Shown piece by piece: positions 61,163 through 64,000 of a stretch of 64,000 nt of DNA. Both the position numbers and the translations under genes were made by a program. Numbering within the stretch: position 1 is the stretch's first letter; the number at the start of each line of letters is the position of its first letter. The stretch lies in assembly GCF_001949145.1 (NCBI RefSeq), contig NW_019091465.1, positions 692,516-756,515 on the forward strand, read 5' to 3'. The notes beneath the pieces were generated by a model that ran no database searches, was not told the DNA's origin, and worked only from the letters and a program-made list of their open reading frames with translations. Origin of the DNA: Acanthaster planci. Lineage: Eukaryota > Echinodermata > Asteroidea > Valvatida > Acanthasteridae.

Positions 61163-62828
61163 TTCAGTAAGCCCTACCTTGATCCACAGTTTCTCCTGGG
61201 CTACCGATGCGCATTACATGTAGGTCCAACAAATTTGGCCAAAATTCTAGTGCCTAAAACAAAAGTGGATGTTTTCAACAAGGCCTAAAATGAATTCTTG
61301 GAACATTTAGTCTACTAGCAGTACATCTACATTTTCTTGAACTTTTCCCTCTAAAATATATCGATATTGTGAACAATTTACAGCTGATTTGTTGCAAAAT
61401 ACCAGTATCTACATGTACGTGTAAGTTGTTTTGCTCTCTCCTTCCAGCTTTGTCTATTTTAAGTGTGAGGTGGTAAAATTAAACAGAAGAGCCTGAGGTG
61501 GTCACTAATCAGTGAGGTGGACCTCCTTACACTTGAATAGGCAGGGGAAACCTGGCCTTGATCACTGAATGAACATTTTCAGATCAATCTGTAGTTAATC
61601 ACCAGATTGTTTAGTTTTTAGCTACCGTAGAAGGAAGGTGCATACATGTGGACAGGTAGAGTAGTGCTATAATCTACTGCACTACTGGGCCTATACTTGT
61701 AATCATGTCAGTGTAATTCAGTCCCCATCCCCTAAATATAAATTGATTTGAAAGTAAGCTGCTGATTGTTAGAGAACATAACCAAAGCAAATGGAAACAA
61801 ATACAGAACAAAAGTGATGGGAAAAAATGCAACAGTGCGCATGTCACTAAAAGTCAGAGCACCTGTCAAGCCTGTGTGCTTAAAACACAGTGCATTTTAA
61901 TATTCAATTCAGTTAAGATACATGTACATGTACCTGTGTTAGTAATTTTTGGCTTTTGCACAAAACATACATGTCTACAGTTCATGTACACTAGGCTTAA
62001 CCCAAACCCCCTAGGGTGTATGTGTAAAATCCTATTGTTATCGGAGGATTTGGGACTGTTAGGGTTAATTAATGGACTAGTACACGTACATGTACATTAT
62101 ACATTTACTGGCAAAACCATGGCCACGCCATATGGCGCAGTGCCACAAACTCAGCCAAATGGTAGTTGACAATTATACCAAAGCCGCTGTTGTCGCATAC
62201 AGAGATTGCATTCAATATGGCCTTTGGGTCTACTCGTAATAGGCCAGGAGTGACTGAACATTGACAACACTGATCAATAAGGATCAATGCAACATATTGC
62301 AAAGATCGCATGAAGGTGAAAGTGAGATAATTAAAATATACCCTTTGCACATCCTGTGAAATATTTTCGGATAACAACCTTAAATTCATCACTTTCTTTT
62401 TTTTTGGGGGGGTTATTGTTATTTTGGTTCCCTTTGTCTCTTCTCATGTTTTTTTGTGTTTATAGGGAAGGGGTGTATACCGTACATTGGAAGCTATATG
62501 TTTGTCACCTCTGTGTTAAGTTAAGTGGAATGGAGTTTTGCCACCACCTTGAATTTCCTTTTTTTCACAGGCTGTTCTTAAAAAGAAGTGTTTTGTCATG
62601 TTTGTGTGGCTAAAGAAAAATGCAAGGAAGAACTGGTCTGTGCAACTTCAAAGCTCAAAGAATAATCGGTTGATGCTGATTATTTTTTTTTTTAAGTTTG
62701 AGGAACCTCCCCCCTCCCCGAAAAAGCAAAGTACCGGTAGGGGGATGGAGTACAGAACCGGGATGGAGTCCTGATGGGAATTGCTGTGTTACCATTAGGA
62801 ACACACTATTCCTGACTTGAAGTGCATT

Positions 62829-62873
62829 ATGTACATGTACATACACGTACACATGTACATGTATGCGTACATA
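62829..62873. repeat. TACATGTA cluster
   Basis: ATGTACATGTACATACACGT followed by ACACATGTACATGTATGCGT. Confidence 0.85.
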
Positions 62874-63143
62874 AACCGTGTGCATTCGCCGACATGCTTT
62901 GTTCCAAGAACGGACAACAAATGGAACAGGCAGTGTTTTCTTGCAAGTATTTTTATTTGTCTTTTCATTCCAGCCCAGCAATTGGTGTCATCTCTGTACA
63001 TGTGGCATATTGTGGATCTATGCACTTCTTCCAAAAGATCACAAGTTTGCAGTATGGCCTTGCTGGAAGTTTAATTTATCCAAATTTCCATTTGCATGGT
63101 AACCAAGTATCTGTGTTGCTTTGCCTTTTCTTTCTCAAAATAG

Positions 63144-63273
63144 CAACAACTGCAGGCATATGTAGCCTGGGTGAACTCACAGCTGAAGAAGCGGCCGGGA
63201 TGTCGCATCGTAGAAGACCTGAGACGGGACATGCAAGATGGCGTCCCGCTTGTTCATCTGGTGGAAATAGTCT
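63144..63273 (+). CDS. DIXDC1: DIXDC1 (dixin/Ccd1) exon: start of the calponin-homology domain
   Basis: Exon after AAAATAG, phase 0, ending one base into a codon before GTAAGT. It encodes QQLQAYVAWVNSQLKKRPGC followed by RIVEDLRRDMQDGVPLVHLV and EIV. This is the first helix pair of the CH domain of DIXDC1/Ccd1, where QLQAYVAWVN-QLKKRP and DLR-D--DGV-L--L-EIV are diagnostic. DIXDC1 binds actin and microtubule components and, through a C-terminal DIX domain, co-polymerises with Dishevelled and Axin in Wnt signalling. The rest of CH, the coiled coil and the DIX domain should lie to the right of the window. The acceptor is poor in pyrimidines just before the AG (CTCAAAATAG), but the match to the family fixes it. 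Confidence 0.9.
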
Positions 63274-64000
63274 GTAAGTGAATAAACGCATTCTGACAAA
63301 GTTGTCAGGTTAAATTTTGATTAGAAAGGTCGGCACCTACTGACAAAAATGTCACAGCGCTAAGGGCACTGTGCACAAAGTTGCAAAGAAAAAAGTGTAC
63401 ATGTATACAAAATCTCCGTCCATTGACAAATTGTTCAAAACTGTTGAAAAGAACCCAAATTTTAAATTTGGATCGTTTGTAGGTTTGCAATCTTCACACA
63501 ATCTTTTCTATGCTGAAGACAAAGTCTCAAGGAAGTGGTCACTCGATCATGCATACACTTTGTTGTATACATGTACATGTATACATGTAAGTCAGTTTGA
63601 TATTTAAAGTACATGTATGTGCATCCATCAAAACCATTATTGCCAATTCTCTACCACCATGGCTGTCAAGGAAGCAGTAGTTTTCATTGCATCTGTTCTT
63701 ATCTCAAGTGTTCTAACATTTTTTCATATCCATGGGTTCCTTAACTCAACTTGCGTGTAAGCATACATTTGGCAGTTTGCCTGGGAACTCGTGATGGAAT
63801 TGTTATACTATTTGCCACGACAGGTCGAAACCATATGGCGAACAGATGTGATTCCTGTGGATTTCATGCAAAAAACAAATCCCTATTGAGTGTTTGAAGC
63901 ATATGCTATGCTCATCAGGCGTACATGTACATGTATGCGAAAGTATTCCACAGGCTCTTGGGAAGCACCTTTGATACAACGAGCTTTTCTAATATACTTG
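63274..64000 (+). other. DIXDC1: DIXDC1 intron after the first CH exon
   Basis: Starts with donor GTAAGT and runs out of the window. It contains a perfect 20-bp palindrome GTATACATGTACATGTATAC at 63565-63584 and another ACATGTACATGTA near 63922. No exon seen. Confidence 0.75.
63565..63584. repeat. Perfect 20-bp palindrome of the TACATGTA class
   Basis: GTATACATGTACATGTATAC is identical to its own reverse complement and continues into ATGTAA. Confidence 0.95.

Larger units (their letters stand above)
58499..63143 (+). other. DIXDC1: DIXDC1 intron before the CH exon
   Basis: GT-AG intron: donor GTAGGT, acceptor TTTCTCAAAATAG. It contains many TACATGTA and ACCGGT words, the largest cluster being 61058-61162. 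No coding exon recognised. Confidence 0.7.

Overview
The window is nuclear DNA of an intron-rich animal. Long GT-AG introns, two recognisable metazoan genes and many short palindromic repeats all point that way. The proteins and repeats fit an invertebrate deuterostome (echinoderm, hemichordate or cephalochordate), but I cannot place the species from the sequence alone.

Left end (1-16960, + strand): the 3' part of a trithorax/MLL-type histone H3 lysine-4 methyltransferase gene (KMT2A/KMT2B ortholog). Nine coding exons join in one frame into 2,755 codons plus a stop. They encode, in order: FYRN; a giant low-complexity exon of about 7 kb with an AT-hook-like motif and an RG repeat; FYRC; the WDR5-binding Win motif; the SET domain; and post-SET. 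The PHD, bromo and CXXC exons expected upstream lie outside the window. A long 3' UTR follows, with a triplicated 24-mer and a large hairpin. One intron holds an apparently frameshifted antisense coding sequence.

Middle (16961-38370): mostly non-coding, with several families of short inverted-repeat (MITE-like) elements, one SINE-like fragment and one convincing open first exon at 28257, which encodes a Ser/Pro/Tyr-rich protein with an SxIP motif.

Right end (38371-64000, + strand): the 5' part of a DIXDC1 (Ccd1/dixin) ortholog, a Wnt-pathway protein. The exon at 63144 encodes the start of its calponin-homology domain. Two ATG-containing exons, at 38371 and 58259, end in phase 0 at good donors and can each join the CH exon in frame. 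The exon at 28257 also ends in phase 0 and may be a third, most distal first exon. The layout suggests alternative promoters spread over about 35 kb. The DIXDC1 intron region is saturated with the self-complementary word TACATGTA, which is sparse in the left 37 kb.

The two genes belong to separate pathways (chromatin activation; Wnt/actin-microtubule signalling), and nothing in the sequence links them beyond being adjacent and co-oriented. No prokaryotic, viral or CRISPR features were seen.
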